Assembly: GCA_038145075.1 (NCBI GenBank)
Contig: JAYQOY010000039.1
Location: 1-15,261, forward strand
Origin: TMED14 sp038145075
Lineage (GTDB): Bacteria > Bacteroidota > Bacteroidia > Flavobacteriales > Schleiferiaceae
DNA: 15,261 nt
Direction: 5' to 3'
The notes under the pieces are model-generated. The model ran no database searches and had not been told where the DNA came from. It worked only from the letters and a program-made list of their open reading frames with translations. Every line of letters begins with the position of its first letter. Within the stretch, counting starts at the first letter, position 1. Below are positions 7,187 to 14,231 of this stretch, in pieces. Position numbers and translations under genes: made by a program.

Positions 7187-7218
7187 AAAAGCGCGGCCCT
7201 GGGGCCGCGCTTTTTTTT
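7187..7218 (+). terminator. Strong intrinsic terminator
   Basis: AAAAGCGCGGCCC, a two-base TG centre, then GGGCCGCGCTTTT form a perfect 13-bp inverted repeat that runs into eight T residues (7211-7218). It ends the hutU/OmpH-like unit. Because the stem begins with AAAA, it also offers a short T-run on the minus strand and may partly terminate the convergent acyl-CoA dehydrogenase transcript, whose stop is at 7241. Confidence 0.92.
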
Positions 7219-7240
7219 ATACTTATTTCAGTGGTCGTGC

Positions 7241-8395
7241 TTACTGCGCACCGAGTTCTTCCAACACCGCACGTCCAATGACGATGCGCTGAATTTCACT
7301 GGTGCCTTCGTAGATCTGCGTGATCTTGGCATCGCGCATCAAGCGCTCAACGTGGTATTCTTTCACAAAGCCGTAGCCGCCGTGAATTTGCACGGCTTCC
7401 ACAGTAGCTTCCATAGCTACTTCAGAGGCGTACAACTTCGCCATGGCGGATTCCTTGTCAAAGTTCTGGCCTTGGTCTTTCAACCAAGCCGCCTTCAACA
7501 CGAGCAAGCGCGCTGCTTCCACTTTGGTTGCCATGTCTGCCAACTTGAACGAAATGCCTTGGTGCTCAGCGATAGGTTTGCCAAAGGCTTTGCGCTCCGA
7601 AGCGTACTTCGCGGCCAACTCCAAGGCGCCTGAAGCAATACCCAAGGCTTGCGCAGCAATGCCGATGCGGCCGCCTGACAGGGTCTTCATGGCAAACTTG
7701 AAGCCGAAGCCATCTTCGCCAACACGGTTCTCTTTGGGAACTTTCACATCCGTAAACATGAGGGAATGGGTGTCGCTGCCGCGAATACCCAACTTGTCCT
7801 CTTTCTTCCCCACGATGAAACCGTCCATGCCTTTTTCGACGATGAGGCAGTTGATGCCGCGGTGGCCCTTGGAGGCGTCGGTCTGGGCCATGACGAGGTA
7901 GACGCTCGCGCTACTTCCGTTGGTAATCCAGTTCTTTGTGCCATTGAGGAGGTAGTGGTCGCCCTTGTCCACCGCCGTCGTGCGCTGGCTGGTCGCGTCC
8001 GAACCTGCTTCCGGCTCGCTCAAACAAAAAGCGCCAATGATTTCCCCGGTGGTGAGACGCGTTAAATACTTCTGCTTCTGCTCTTCGGTTCCAAATTTTT
8101 CCAAGCCCCAGCATACCAAGGAGTTGTTTACGCTCATGATGACCGATGCCGAAGCGTCAATCTTGGAAATCTCCTCCATGGCCAGCACATAAGAAATGGT
8201 GTCCATACCGCCTCCGTTGTAGGCTGGGTTGGTCATCATGCCAAGGAAGCCCAACTCACCCATCTTTTTCACGCCCTCAGCGGGAAATTTCTGCTCGTTG
8301 TCACGGTCAATGACCCCAGGGAGGAGTTCAGTGCGCGCAAAATCACGAGCCGCATCGCGGATCATGAGGTGCTCTTCGCTTAATTCAAAATGCAT
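7241..8395 (-). CDS. Acyl-CoA dehydrogenase (short-chain type)
   Basis: This 384-residue FAD enzyme makes the first alpha,beta-desaturation in acyl-CoA oxidation and passes electrons to electron-transfer flavoprotein. Family signature 1 is AFCLSEPEAGSDA (122-134). Signature 2 is QIHGGYGFVKEYHVERLMRD (336-355). IYEGTSEIQR follows, with Glu363 at the catalytic-base position of the short- and medium-chain enzymes. WITNG (156-160) and ERKAFGKPI (267-275) are further family motifs. Length is normal. ATG 8395 is chosen over an in-frame TTG two codons upstream, because the conserved N-terminus begins FELSEEH. The exact chain-length preference, or a branched-chain substrate, cannot be decided here. 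It is a single gene, divergent from anmK. Confidence 0.95.
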   Translation of the reverse strand: MHFELSEEHLMIRDAARDFARTELLPGVIDRDNEQKFPAEGVKKMGELGFLGMMTNPAYNGGGMDTISYVLAMEEISKIDASASVIMSVNNSLVCWGLEKFGTEEQKQKYLTRLTTGEIIGAFCLSEPEAGSDATSQRTTAVDKGDHYLLNGTKNWITNGSSASVYLVMAQTDASKGHRGINCLIVEKGMDGFIVGKKEDKLGIRGSDTHSLMFTDVKVPKENRVGEDGFGFKFAMKTLSGGRIGIAAQALGIASGALELAAKYASERKAFGKPIAEHQGISFKLADMATKVEAARLLVLKAAWLKDQGQNFDKESAMAKLYASEVAMEATVEAVQIHGGYGFVKEYHVERLMRDAKITQIYEGTSEIQRIVIGRAVLEELGAQ

Positions 8396-8423
8396 AATCA
8401 AGGGTGGATTTCTGAGTCTCCCG

Positions 8424-8431
8424 CAAATTTA
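8424..8431 (-). promoter_or_regulatory. Candidate -7 box of the acyl-CoA dehydrogenase gene
   Basis: The minus strand reads TAAATTTG, a perfect TAnnTTTG match, followed by CGGGAG and ending 28 bases before the ATG. Transcription would start around 8417, leaving a leader of about 20 bases. A TTTG lies 29 bases upstream, longer than the usual spacing, so the -33 half is uncertain. Confidence 0.5.
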
Positions 8432-8445
8432 CGGCGAGAAGGCCC

Positions 8446-8453
8446 CACCTTTG
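8446..8453 (+). promoter_or_regulatory. Possible -7 box of anmK
   Basis: CACCTTTG has one mismatch to TAnnTTTG and lies 30 bases before the anmK ATG, in the 88-bp divergent gap with the acyl-CoA dehydrogenase gene. No good -33 TTG is seen. Confidence 0.25.
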
Positions 8454-8483
8454 ATACAGCCAAACGCTTAAAAAGCCTGCCGC

Positions 8484-9590
8484 ATGCCCCAATCCGAAGC
8501 CCCCATTTTTGATACGCGATTTGCCGGGGAAGGTCCGTTCACGGTGGTGGGGACCATGTCGGGCACTTCGCTGGATGGCTTGGACCTAGCCAAGGTGGTT
8601 TTTTGGAAGGAAACTCCCACAGACCCATGGCGGAAACGCATCGAAGCGACCTACTTCATCCCCTACGCGCATACGGCTTGGGCGGAAGACCTTCCAGCCG
8701 CCTATACCGCTTCGGCATCGCAACGGCTTATCATTTCCAAGGCCTTTAGCGGCTGGCTGAATGCCCATCTCAAATCCTTCATCGGAACGAGCCACGTCGA
8801 CGCCATCGCCAGCCATGGACACACCGTCGCCCATGAACCGGAAAAGAAGTTCACGCTTCAAATCGGCAACGACCCGGAACTCGCCCAAGGCTTGACCTGC
8901 CCTGTCGTCTGCGATTTCCGCGTTGCCGATGTCGCCCGCGGCGGCCAAGGCGCGCCGCTGGTCCCCGTGGCGGACGCTCTGCTCTATAGCGACTACCCCA
9001 TTTGCCTCAACCTGGGCGGCTTCTCCAACGCCAGCTGGGACCACCTAGGCCAGCGCAAAGCAGGCGATCTAGGGCCCGCCAACTTTATTCTGAACCCCTA
9101 TGCTCAAGCCTTGGGCCATGCCTACGACCCTTCGGGCAAGCTCGCCCGAAGTGGACAACCCGACCCAGCCGTCCTCCAAACCCTGGAGAACCTCTTTTAC
9201 TACGAGCAGCCCTTTCCTAAAAGCCTCGGCCGCGAATGGGTGGAGGCCCACATCGACGCCACCCTTAAACCCTTAGACCCATTGACCGCCCTAGCAACCG
9301 CGACAGAGCACAGTGCGTGGGCCGTGGCAAAAGGGTTGGCGAAGGCGCCCCCAGGAAAAGTCCTCACTACCGGGGGCGGTGCCAAAAACAGGTATTTGCT
9401 CGAACGCATTGAAGCACTTTCGGGCCGTCACCTCGAAGTTCCCAGCGACGAGGAACTGAACTTCAAAGAAGCGATTTGCTTTGCCTTTCTGGGATTGCTG
9501 CGCCTTCGAGGCGAGAAAAATGTATGGGCCAGCGTGACCGGAGGCCCAAAAGATGGATGCGATGGCACGGTATTGGAAGATTTGACTTAA
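8484..9590 (+). CDS. anmK: Anhydro-N-acetylmuramic acid kinase
   Basis: This 368-residue sugar kinase opens and phosphorylates 1,6-anhydro-MurNAc to MurNAc-6-phosphate during peptidoglycan recycling. Motifs are the ATP-binding GTMSGTSLDGLD (23-34), AIASHGHTVAHEPEK (107-121), VCDFRVADVARGGQGAPLVP (142-161), LNLGGFSN (175-182), TGGGAKN (296-302) and a C-terminal ELNFKEAICFAFLGLLRLR. In well-studied AnmK the catalytic Asp lies in DTGPGN; here the aligned segment is DLGPAN, with Asp195 retained, a variation I associate with Bacteroidota members. Neither murQ nor an anhydro-muropeptide importer is adjacent, so the pathway partners must be elsewhere. The gene is divergent from the acyl-CoA dehydrogenase and precedes nhaD on the same strand. 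Confidence 0.96.
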   Translation: MPQSEAPIFDTRFAGEGPFTVVGTMSGTSLDGLDLAKVVFWKETPTDPWRKRIEATYFIPYAHTAWAEDLPAAYTASASQRLIISKAFSGWLNAHLKSFIGTSHVDAIASHGHTVAHEPEKKFTLQIGNDPELAQGLTCPVVCDFRVADVARGGQGAPLVPVADALLYSDYPICLNLGGFSNASWDHLGQRKAGDLGPANFILNPYAQALGHAYDPSGKLARSGQPDPAVLQTLENLFYYEQPFPKSLGREWVEAHIDATLKPLDPLTALATATEHSAWAVAKGLAKAPPGKVLTTGGGAKNRYLLERIEALSGRHLEVPSDEELNFKEAICFAFLGLLRLRGEKNVWASVTGGPKDGCDGTVLEDLT

Positions 9591-9607
9591 GTCACACACG
9601 GACTTAA
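9584..9607. repeat. GACTTAAGTC palindrome plus third GACTTAA copy
   Basis: GACTTAAGTC (9584-9593) is a perfect 10-bp palindrome over the anmK stop codon. After seven bases GACTTAA recurs (9601-9607), so TTAAGTC-N7-GACTTAA is also a perfect inverted repeat. There is no T-tract, so it is a poor terminator. It lies just upstream of the nhaD promoter candidate and could be a regulator site. Confidence 0.55.
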
Positions 9608-9618
9608 CAGAACTCCCC

Positions 9619-9626
9619 TACATTTA
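9619..9626 (+). promoter_or_regulatory. Possible -7 box of nhaD
   Basis: TACATTTA has one mismatch to TAnnTTTG and ends 25 bases before the nhaD ATG, giving a leader near 20 bases. The GACTTAA repeats lie 12 bases upstream, about where a -33 element or operator would sit. Confidence 0.35.
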
Positions 9627-9651
9627 CGACCCTGAACGCTATTTCTGACGT

Positions 9652-10971
9652 ATGTACCTCTTAATGATCGCCGTTTTTATCCTTGGATACGCGGCCATAG
9701 CCTTTGAACACAACCTGAAGATTGATAAAGCCGCGGCTGCCTTGGTAACGGGGGTTCTTTGTTGGACACTCTACTTATTTGGAGGAGCCGAATTGCACGA
9801 GGCTGAGCATGCCTTACTGGAACATTTGTCTGAAATTTCCGGCATTCTCTTCTTCCTCTTGGGCGCCATGACCATCGTGGAAGTCGTAGATGCCCACGAA
9901 GGTTTCGCCGTCATAACCGACAAAATCAAAACCAAAAACGTCCGCAGCCTCTTGTGGACCGTCTCGATTTTGACCTTCTTTTTCTCGGCTATTTTGGACA
10001 ATTTGACCACCTCCATCGTGATGATTTCTTTGCTCCGAAAGCTCGTCAAAGACCAAAACACCCGCTGGCTCTTCGCTGGCATTGTCGTCATCGCCGCCAA
10101 CGCTGGCGGGGCCTTTTCGCCTATCGGTGATGTCACCACCACCATGCTGTGGATTGGCGGCCAGGTGACCACGATGAACATCATTGCCTACATCTTCTTG
10201 CCTTCTGTGGTTTGTGCGCTAGTCCCTCTGCTCTACCTGACTTTCACCCTAAAAGGCGAGGTCGAGCGGCCCGCTCAGATTACGGATCGTGGACATGCCG
10301 CACGCATCAGCAAAGGCGAGCAGGTCACCGTTCTGGTTGCAGGCGTGGCAGGTCTCCTTTTTGTGCCCATCTTCAAAACGGTCACCCACCTCCCTCCCTT
10401 CATGGGCATGATGCTCAGCTTGGGTGTGATTTGGCTCTTGACCGATGTGATGCACCGCCAAAAACCCGATTCCGTGCGTCGCAGCATCGGCGTTTTGGGG
10501 GTTTTGCGCAAAGTGGATACCCCTTCGGTTCTCTTCTTTTTGGGTATTCTGTTGGCCGTGGCTAGCCTCCAAACAGGCGGTCAGCTCAACGATTTGGCCA
10601 AAGGGCTTGACAGCAGCATTGGCACCGACAGCCAGGGAGGAATCTACCTAGTGGGCTCCATCATTGGGGTGCTTTCCGCTATTGTAGATAACGTGCCTTT
10701 GGTGGCAGCCTCCATGGGCATGTACCCCATCGCGGAAGTAGGCTACTTTGCCCAGGACGACCTCTTCTGGAAGTTCCTGGCCTTCTGTGCGGGCACCGGC
10801 GGTTCCTTGCTCATCATTGGATCTGCTGCAGGCGTGGCGGTGATGGGCTTGGAGCGCATCCCCTTTGGCTGGTACCTCAAGAAGATTAGCTTCCTCGCTT
10901 TGCTGGGCTATGTAGCTGGCATTGCCGCCTACATTCTGCAGCGCTACATCATCTTCGGCTCAGCCTTTTAA
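9652..10971 (+). CDS. nhaD: NhaD-type Na+/H+ antiporter
   Basis: This 439-residue inner-membrane protein of the ion-transporter superfamily exports Na+ (or Li+) in exchange for protons. The sequence is hydrophobic throughout, with about eleven or twelve membrane segments. The diagnostic stretches are SAILDNLTTSIVMISLL (about 104-120), IAANAGGAFSPIGDVTTTMLWIGGQ (about 147-171), and a second Asp-Asn hairpin, SAIVDNVPLVAASMG, near residue 345. These two inverted DN motifs are the expected ion-binding elements. Length is typical. The protein suits a marine or brackish habitat, though that is inference. It is probably transcribed alone: 61 bases separate it from anmK, with a repeat and a possible -7 box between, and 114 bases separate it from exbB. 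Confidence 0.95.
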   Translation: MYLLMIAVFILGYAAIAFEHNLKIDKAAAALVTGVLCWTLYLFGGAELHEAEHALLEHLSEISGILFFLLGAMTIVEVVDAHEGFAVITDKIKTKNVRSLLWTVSILTFFFSAILDNLTTSIVMISLLRKLVKDQNTRWLFAGIVVIAANAGGAFSPIGDVTTTMLWIGGQVTTMNIIAYIFLPSVVCALVPLLYLTFTLKGEVERPAQITDRGHAARISKGEQVTVLVAGVAGLLFVPIFKTVTHLPPFMGMMLSLGVIWLLTDVMHRQKPDSVRRSIGVLGVLRKVDTPSVLFFLGILLAVASLQTGGQLNDLAKGLDSSIGTDSQGGIYLVGSIIGVLSAIVDNVPLVAASMGMYPIAEVGYFAQDDLFWKFLAFCAGTGGSLLIIGSAAGVAVMGLERIPFGWYLKKISFLALLGYVAGIAAYILQRYIIFGSAF

Positions 10972-10996
10972 AGCACTACGAGAAAGTGTACTTTTA
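10969..10996 (+). terminator. Weak hairpin after nhaD
   Basis: AAAGCACT, a seven-base loop, then AGTG-TA-CTTTT form an imperfect stem with a TA bulge that overlaps the nhaD stop and ends in four T residues. It could be a weak terminator. The TACTTTTA in its right arm could instead be read as a -7 box for exbB, so its role is uncertain. Confidence 0.25.
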
Positions 10997-11041
10997 TCCG
11001 AGGCCAACGGCGCTTGGAAATTCGTTGCGCACGTTCGGCAC

Positions 11042-11049
11042 CAAATTTG
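11042..11049 (+). promoter_or_regulatory. Possible -7 box of the exbB operon
   Basis: CAAATTTG has one mismatch to TAnnTTTG, about 36 bases before the exbB ATG, with TTG at 11014-11016 (25-base spacing) and 11025-11027 (14-base spacing). TACCTTTT at 11078-11085 also resembles the element but touches the ATG directly. Confidence 0.3.
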
Positions 11050-11085
11050 AATACCACACGTTAGAAGCTTAAGAACCTACCTTTT

Positions 11086-11796
11086 ATGACCTTCCTTCAA
11101 ATTGAACTTCCCGGGGAAACGGCTGCAGCTGTTCCCGCTCAAGCGGTTGAAGCCACCACGCAAAAGACGATGAGCGTCCTAGACCTCATGGTGTCCGGCG
11201 GCCTAGGTGGCCAAATCATCATGGGCCTCATGGTCCTGCTGTCTATTGCCATGGTGTACATCTTCGTGAACCGAATGTCCGCCATCAAACGCGCCAACAA
11301 AATCGATCCGCAGTTCATGAAGGACATCAAAGACCACGTCGCTTCTGGTAACGTGCAGTCGGCCATCAATTTGTGCGAGCGTTCGGACAGTCCTGTGGCC
11401 CGAATGATTTTGAAAGGCCTGACCCGCATTGGCAAGCCCCTCCAAGACATTTCTGCTTCCATCGAGAACCAAGGCAAGTTGGAGATTCAGCGTTTGGAGC
11501 GCAACCTGCCCTACCTCGCGACTATCGCGGGCGGAGCACCCATGTTGGGCCTTTTGGGTACAGTAATCGGTATGATTTTGGCCTTTAAAGAAATGGCCAA
11601 CGCAGGGGGCGGTGTCCAAATCGAGATGCTGGCAGAAGGTATCTACGTCGCTATGACGACCACCGCGGCAGGTCTAGTCGTCGGCATCTTCGCCTACTTC
11701 GGCTACAACTTCCTCGTGACCCGTGTGGAGTCGGTGATTTACAAGATGGAAACGTCCAGCACCGAATTCTTGGACCTCTTGGACGAACCCGTTTGA
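11086..11796 (+). CDS. exbB: ExbB/TolQ-family proton channel
   Basis: This 236-residue inner-membrane subunit forms, with ExbD, the proton-driven motor that energises a TonB-type protein. There is a periplasmic-side N-terminus of about 38 residues, a first membrane helix (about 40-62), a long cytoplasmic region containing SDSPVARMILKGLTRIGKP, then two helices: APMLGLLGTVIGMILAF (about 152-168) and AMTTTAAGLVVGIFAYFGY (about 190-208). The Thr residues in these helices line the channel in studied homologues. The start at 11086 gives the N-terminal length I expect of flavobacterial homologues. It is the first of four genes: exbD begins ten bases after its stop. Confidence 0.94.
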   Translation: MTFLQIELPGETAAAVPAQAVEATTQKTMSVLDLMVSGGLGGQIIMGLMVLLSIAMVYIFVNRMSAIKRANKIDPQFMKDIKDHVASGNVQSAINLCERSDSPVARMILKGLTRIGKPLQDISASIENQGKLEIQRLERNLPYLATIAGGAPMLGLLGTVIGMILAFKEMANAGGGVQIEMLAEGIYVAMTTTAAGLVVGIFAYFGYNFLVTRVESVIYKMETSSTEFLDLLDEPV

Positions 11797-11806
11797 TTCC
11801 AAGCGC

Positions 11807-12199
11807 ATGAACCTCAAGAACCGCAGTAAAGTTTCGGCCGAATTCAACATGTCCTCCATGACGGACATGGTGTTTTTGTTGCTGATCTTCTTCATGCTGA
11901 CTTCCACCTTGGTGACGACCAGCGCCCTAGACGTCATCCTGCCCAAAAGCAAGGCCCAGACGGTGAAAAAATCCACCGTGACAGTCACCATAAACCCGGA
12001 CCTTCAAGTCTCGGTCAACAGCGACATCGTGGACAAAACTTTGCTAGAAACCGCCATCCTGGAGGCCGCCGCGAGCGACCCCGAGGCGGTCATTATCCTT
12101 CGCGCCGACGAGTCGGTCCCCACCGGTGAAACCGTCCGCATCATGGACATCGCCTACCGCAACCGCATTAAAATGGTGCTCGCCACCGATCCTTCCTAA
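11807..12199 (+). CDS. exbD: ExbD/TolR-family protein
   Basis: This 130-residue partner of ExbB has a short cytoplasmic N-terminus, one membrane helix (about 18-40) and a periplasmic domain. The helix begins MTDMVFLLLIFFMLTS, where Asp20 is the protonatable residue essential to this family (Asp25 in E. coli ExbD). The periplasmic part TVTVTINPDLQVSVN...VIILRADESVPTGETVRIMDIA has the usual beta-alpha pattern. It sits ten bases after exbB and two bases before the TonB-like gene, so the three are surely one transcription unit. No Shine-Dalgarno sequence precedes the start. Confidence 0.95.
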   Translation: MNLKNRSKVSAEFNMSSMTDMVFLLLIFFMLTSTLVTTSALDVILPKSKAQTVKKSTVTVTINPDLQVSVNSDIVDKTLLETAILEAAASDPEAVIILRADESVPTGETVRIMDIAYRNRIKMVLATDPS

Positions 12200-12201
12200 A
12201 C

Positions 12202-13002
12202 ATGCACACGCAGGACGAACAGGACAAAAAAGACACGCGCCGCGGCTGGGCTACCACCCTGTCCGTGCACGCCGTGTTGCTGGTCGTCTTTGCGTTGTTT
12301 GGACTTACCTACCAGGACCCTCCTCCTGAGATGGGCATACCGGTGAATTTTGGGTATGAAGAGGATGGCGCCGGCGAGACCTCTGCCGCGCCCGCCGAGG
12401 CTGCGAGCGCGCCAAGCGCGAGCACGTCTGAAGTCACCGAGGCTGCGGTCACGCAAGACCTGGTGGATGCGGCCGCTCTTCCCGAAAAGCCCAAGGAAAC
12501 CCCTAAGCCCAAGACCACTACGCCCACGACTACAGAGACCCAAAAGCCGCAAGAGCCGGAGAAACCCAAAGTTTCGGACGCGCTCAGCAACCGCTTGAAG
12601 GGAGGCTTTACCAATTCGGCCAATCCTGGAACAGGGAGCGGTCAAGGCAACACGACGGGGTCCGGCGACCAGGGCAAGCCCACCGGCGACCTGCAAGGCA
12701 ATGGCCTGGGCAATGGCGGCACGGGCAACAGCGGGGACTACCAGCTGGGCAGCCGCAAGGCTCTTGGCCGACCCAAACCTTTGTACGATTGCGAAGGCGA
12801 GGGTGTGGTGGTCGTTCGGATTTGGGTAGACCGCGCCGGCGTCGTGCAGCGCGTGGAAGGCGGGGTGTCTGGATCGACTACGTCGCAGTCTTGCCTGGTG
12901 AGTCGGGCGGAGGAAGCCGCGCGGAAGACGCGTTGGGAAGGCGATCCTGCTGCGACCGACTTGCAAATTGGCACCATTCGCTACCGCTTCAGCCGACAGT
13001 GA
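12202..13002 (+). CDS. TonB-like energy transducer
   Basis: This 266-residue protein probably carries motor energy from ExbBD across the periplasm. It has a charged N-terminus and one membrane helix (about 17-36) with His23 and nearby Ser/Thr (TTLSVH), reminiscent of the Ser/His face of TonB. An acidic and Pro/Lys-rich spacer follows (about 90-125), then a Gly/Asn/Thr-rich linker (about 140-180) and a C-terminal domain (about 190-266), including VVVVRIWVDRAGVVQRVEGG and ending GTIRYRF. Cys197 and Cys231 frame the domain and may form a disulfide; I recall both in flavobacterial relatives. Its stop overlaps the folC GTG start by four bases. Partner receptors are not in the window. Confidence 0.85.
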   Translation: MHTQDEQDKKDTRRGWATTLSVHAVLLVVFALFGLTYQDPPPEMGIPVNFGYEEDGAGETSAAPAEAASAPSASTSEVTEAAVTQDLVDAAALPEKPKETPKPKTTTPTTTETQKPQEPEKPKVSDALSNRLKGGFTNSANPGTGSGQGNTTGSGDQGKPTGDLQGNGLGNGGTGNSGDYQLGSRKALGRPKPLYDCEGEGVVVVRIWVDRAGVVQRVEGGVSGSTTSQSCLVSRAEEAARKTRWEGDPAATDLQIGTIRYRFSRQ

Positions 13003-14231
13003 GCCGCTACGCCGAAACCCTGGACTGGCTCTTCGCCCAACTCCCGGTATTTCAGCGCACGGGCGGGCAGAATTACAAAATTGACTTAGCGAAAACCTGG
13101 GCCTTCATGGAAGCCTTGGGGCATCCGGAGCGAAGCTTCAAGTCCATGCACATCGGGGGCACCAACGGGAAGGGCTCTACCTCGCACATGGTGGCTAGTT
13201 GTCTGCAAGAGGCGGGCTACCGGGTGGGCTTGTACACGTCGCCGCATTTGGTGGACTATCGGGAGCGCATTCGGCTCAATGGCCAGCCCTGCTCGGAGGA
13301 ATTTGTCGTGGACTTTGTCGAGCGTTGGAAACCCACGCTCCAGGCTTTGGAACTGAGCTTCTTCGAGATGAGTGTGGGGATGGCTTTTGTGTACTTTCGG
13401 GACGTTCAGGTCGATGTCGCCGTCGTCGAAGTGGGCATGGGCGGCCGACTGGACAGCACCAACGTGCTCCTGCCCTTGGTGGCTGCAGTGACGAATATTG
13501 ATCTAGACCACCAGGCCTTTTTAGGAACGACCCGAGCGGCCATCGCCGCCGAAAAAGCGGGCATTTTCAAACAGGGCGTTCCGGCCCTCGTAGGGGAACG
13601 CCATCCAGAGACCGAGGCCGTTTTTATAGAGGCTGCCCGCGCAGTGGGTGCTCCCCTCACCTTTGTGGAGGATCTCCAGCTTCCCCATACGCCCTGCGAC
13701 CTGCTGGGTAGCTACCAACGAAAAAACCAAGCTTTGGCTCGGGCCATTCTTGCGGCTCAGTCCGACTTTGAGGTAAGCGAGGCAGACATTGCGCGCGGCT
13801 TGCTCCACGTGGCCACGCAAACCGGCTTGCAGGGCCGCTGGCAGGTGGTCTCCGAGGCTCCTTTCACGGTTCTGGACACCGCGCACAACGTGCACGGACT
13901 GACCGAGACCATGGCGCAGTTCCGGGCCCAAGGCAGCGGAGCGATGCATCTTGTTTTTGGCATGGTGGGCGATAAGGACGCCGCAGGAGCATTAGCGCTA
14001 TTGCCGACCGAAGCCACCTACTACTTCTGCGCGCCTTCCATTCCCCGTGCTTTGGCGGCTGAGCAGCTGCACTCCCTGGCGGCTGGAGAGGGTTTGAACG
14101 GGGACGTGTACCCATCTGTGCATGCCGCATGGGAGGCGGCGAAGGCCGCTGCGGGCGAGGGCGATCGCATCTACGTCGGTGGAAGCACCTTTGTGGTTGC
14201 CGACGCTTTGACGCCTAAAAGCGCCAGCTAA
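12999..14231 (+). CDS. folC: Folylpolyglutamate / dihydrofolate synthase
   Basis: This 410-residue ATP-dependent Mur-ligase-like enzyme adds glutamate to folates and may also make dihydrofolate from dihydropteroate. The start is GTG 12999 (GTGA overlap with the TonB-like stop), where the family N-terminus YAETLDWLFAQLP begins; a start at 12789 would add 70 residues that are only the out-of-frame tonB region. Motifs are the P-loop GGTNGKGSTSHM (53-64), TSPHLVDYRERI (80-91), VEVGMGGRLDSTN (143-155), AEKAGIFK (184-191) and the late DTAHN (293-297). Length is normal. It is the last gene of the exbB operon and overlaps the convergent barrel gene by 17 bases. Confidence 0.96.
   Translation: MSRYAETLDWLFAQLPVFQRTGGQNYKIDLAKTWAFMEALGHPERSFKSMHIGGTNGKGSTSHMVASCLQEAGYRVGLYTSPHLVDYRERIRLNGQPCSEEFVVDFVERWKPTLQALELSFFEMSVGMAFVYFRDVQVDVAVVEVGMGGRLDSTNVLLPLVAAVTNIDLDHQAFLGTTRAAIAAEKAGIFKQGVPALVGERHPETEAVFIEAARAVGAPLTFVEDLQLPHTPCDLLGSYQRKNQALARAILAAQSDFEVSEADIARGLLHVATQTGLQGRWQVVSEAPFTVLDTAHNVHGLTETMAQFRAQGSGAMHLVFGMVGDKDAAGALALLPTEATYYFCAPSIPRALAAEQLHSLAAGEGLNGDVYPSVHAAWEAAKAAAGEGDRIYVGGSTFVVADALTPKSAS

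Noticed and set aside
8396..8483. Extra short gene or riboswitch between the acyl-CoA dehydrogenase gene and anmK
   Set aside because: Only 88 bases, no stable structure or coding frame seen; promoter-like boxes explain it.
12621..12740. Tandem repeat array in the TonB-like gene
   Set aside because: The Gly/Asn/Thr codons look repetitive, but no unit recurs with fixed length; it is a low-complexity linker.
12196..12966. 256-codon minus-strand frame opposite the TonB-like gene
   Set aside because: It is driven by the GC-rich Pro/Gly/Ala linker; the translation is Arg/Leu/Ala-rich and lacks any start context or family resemblance.
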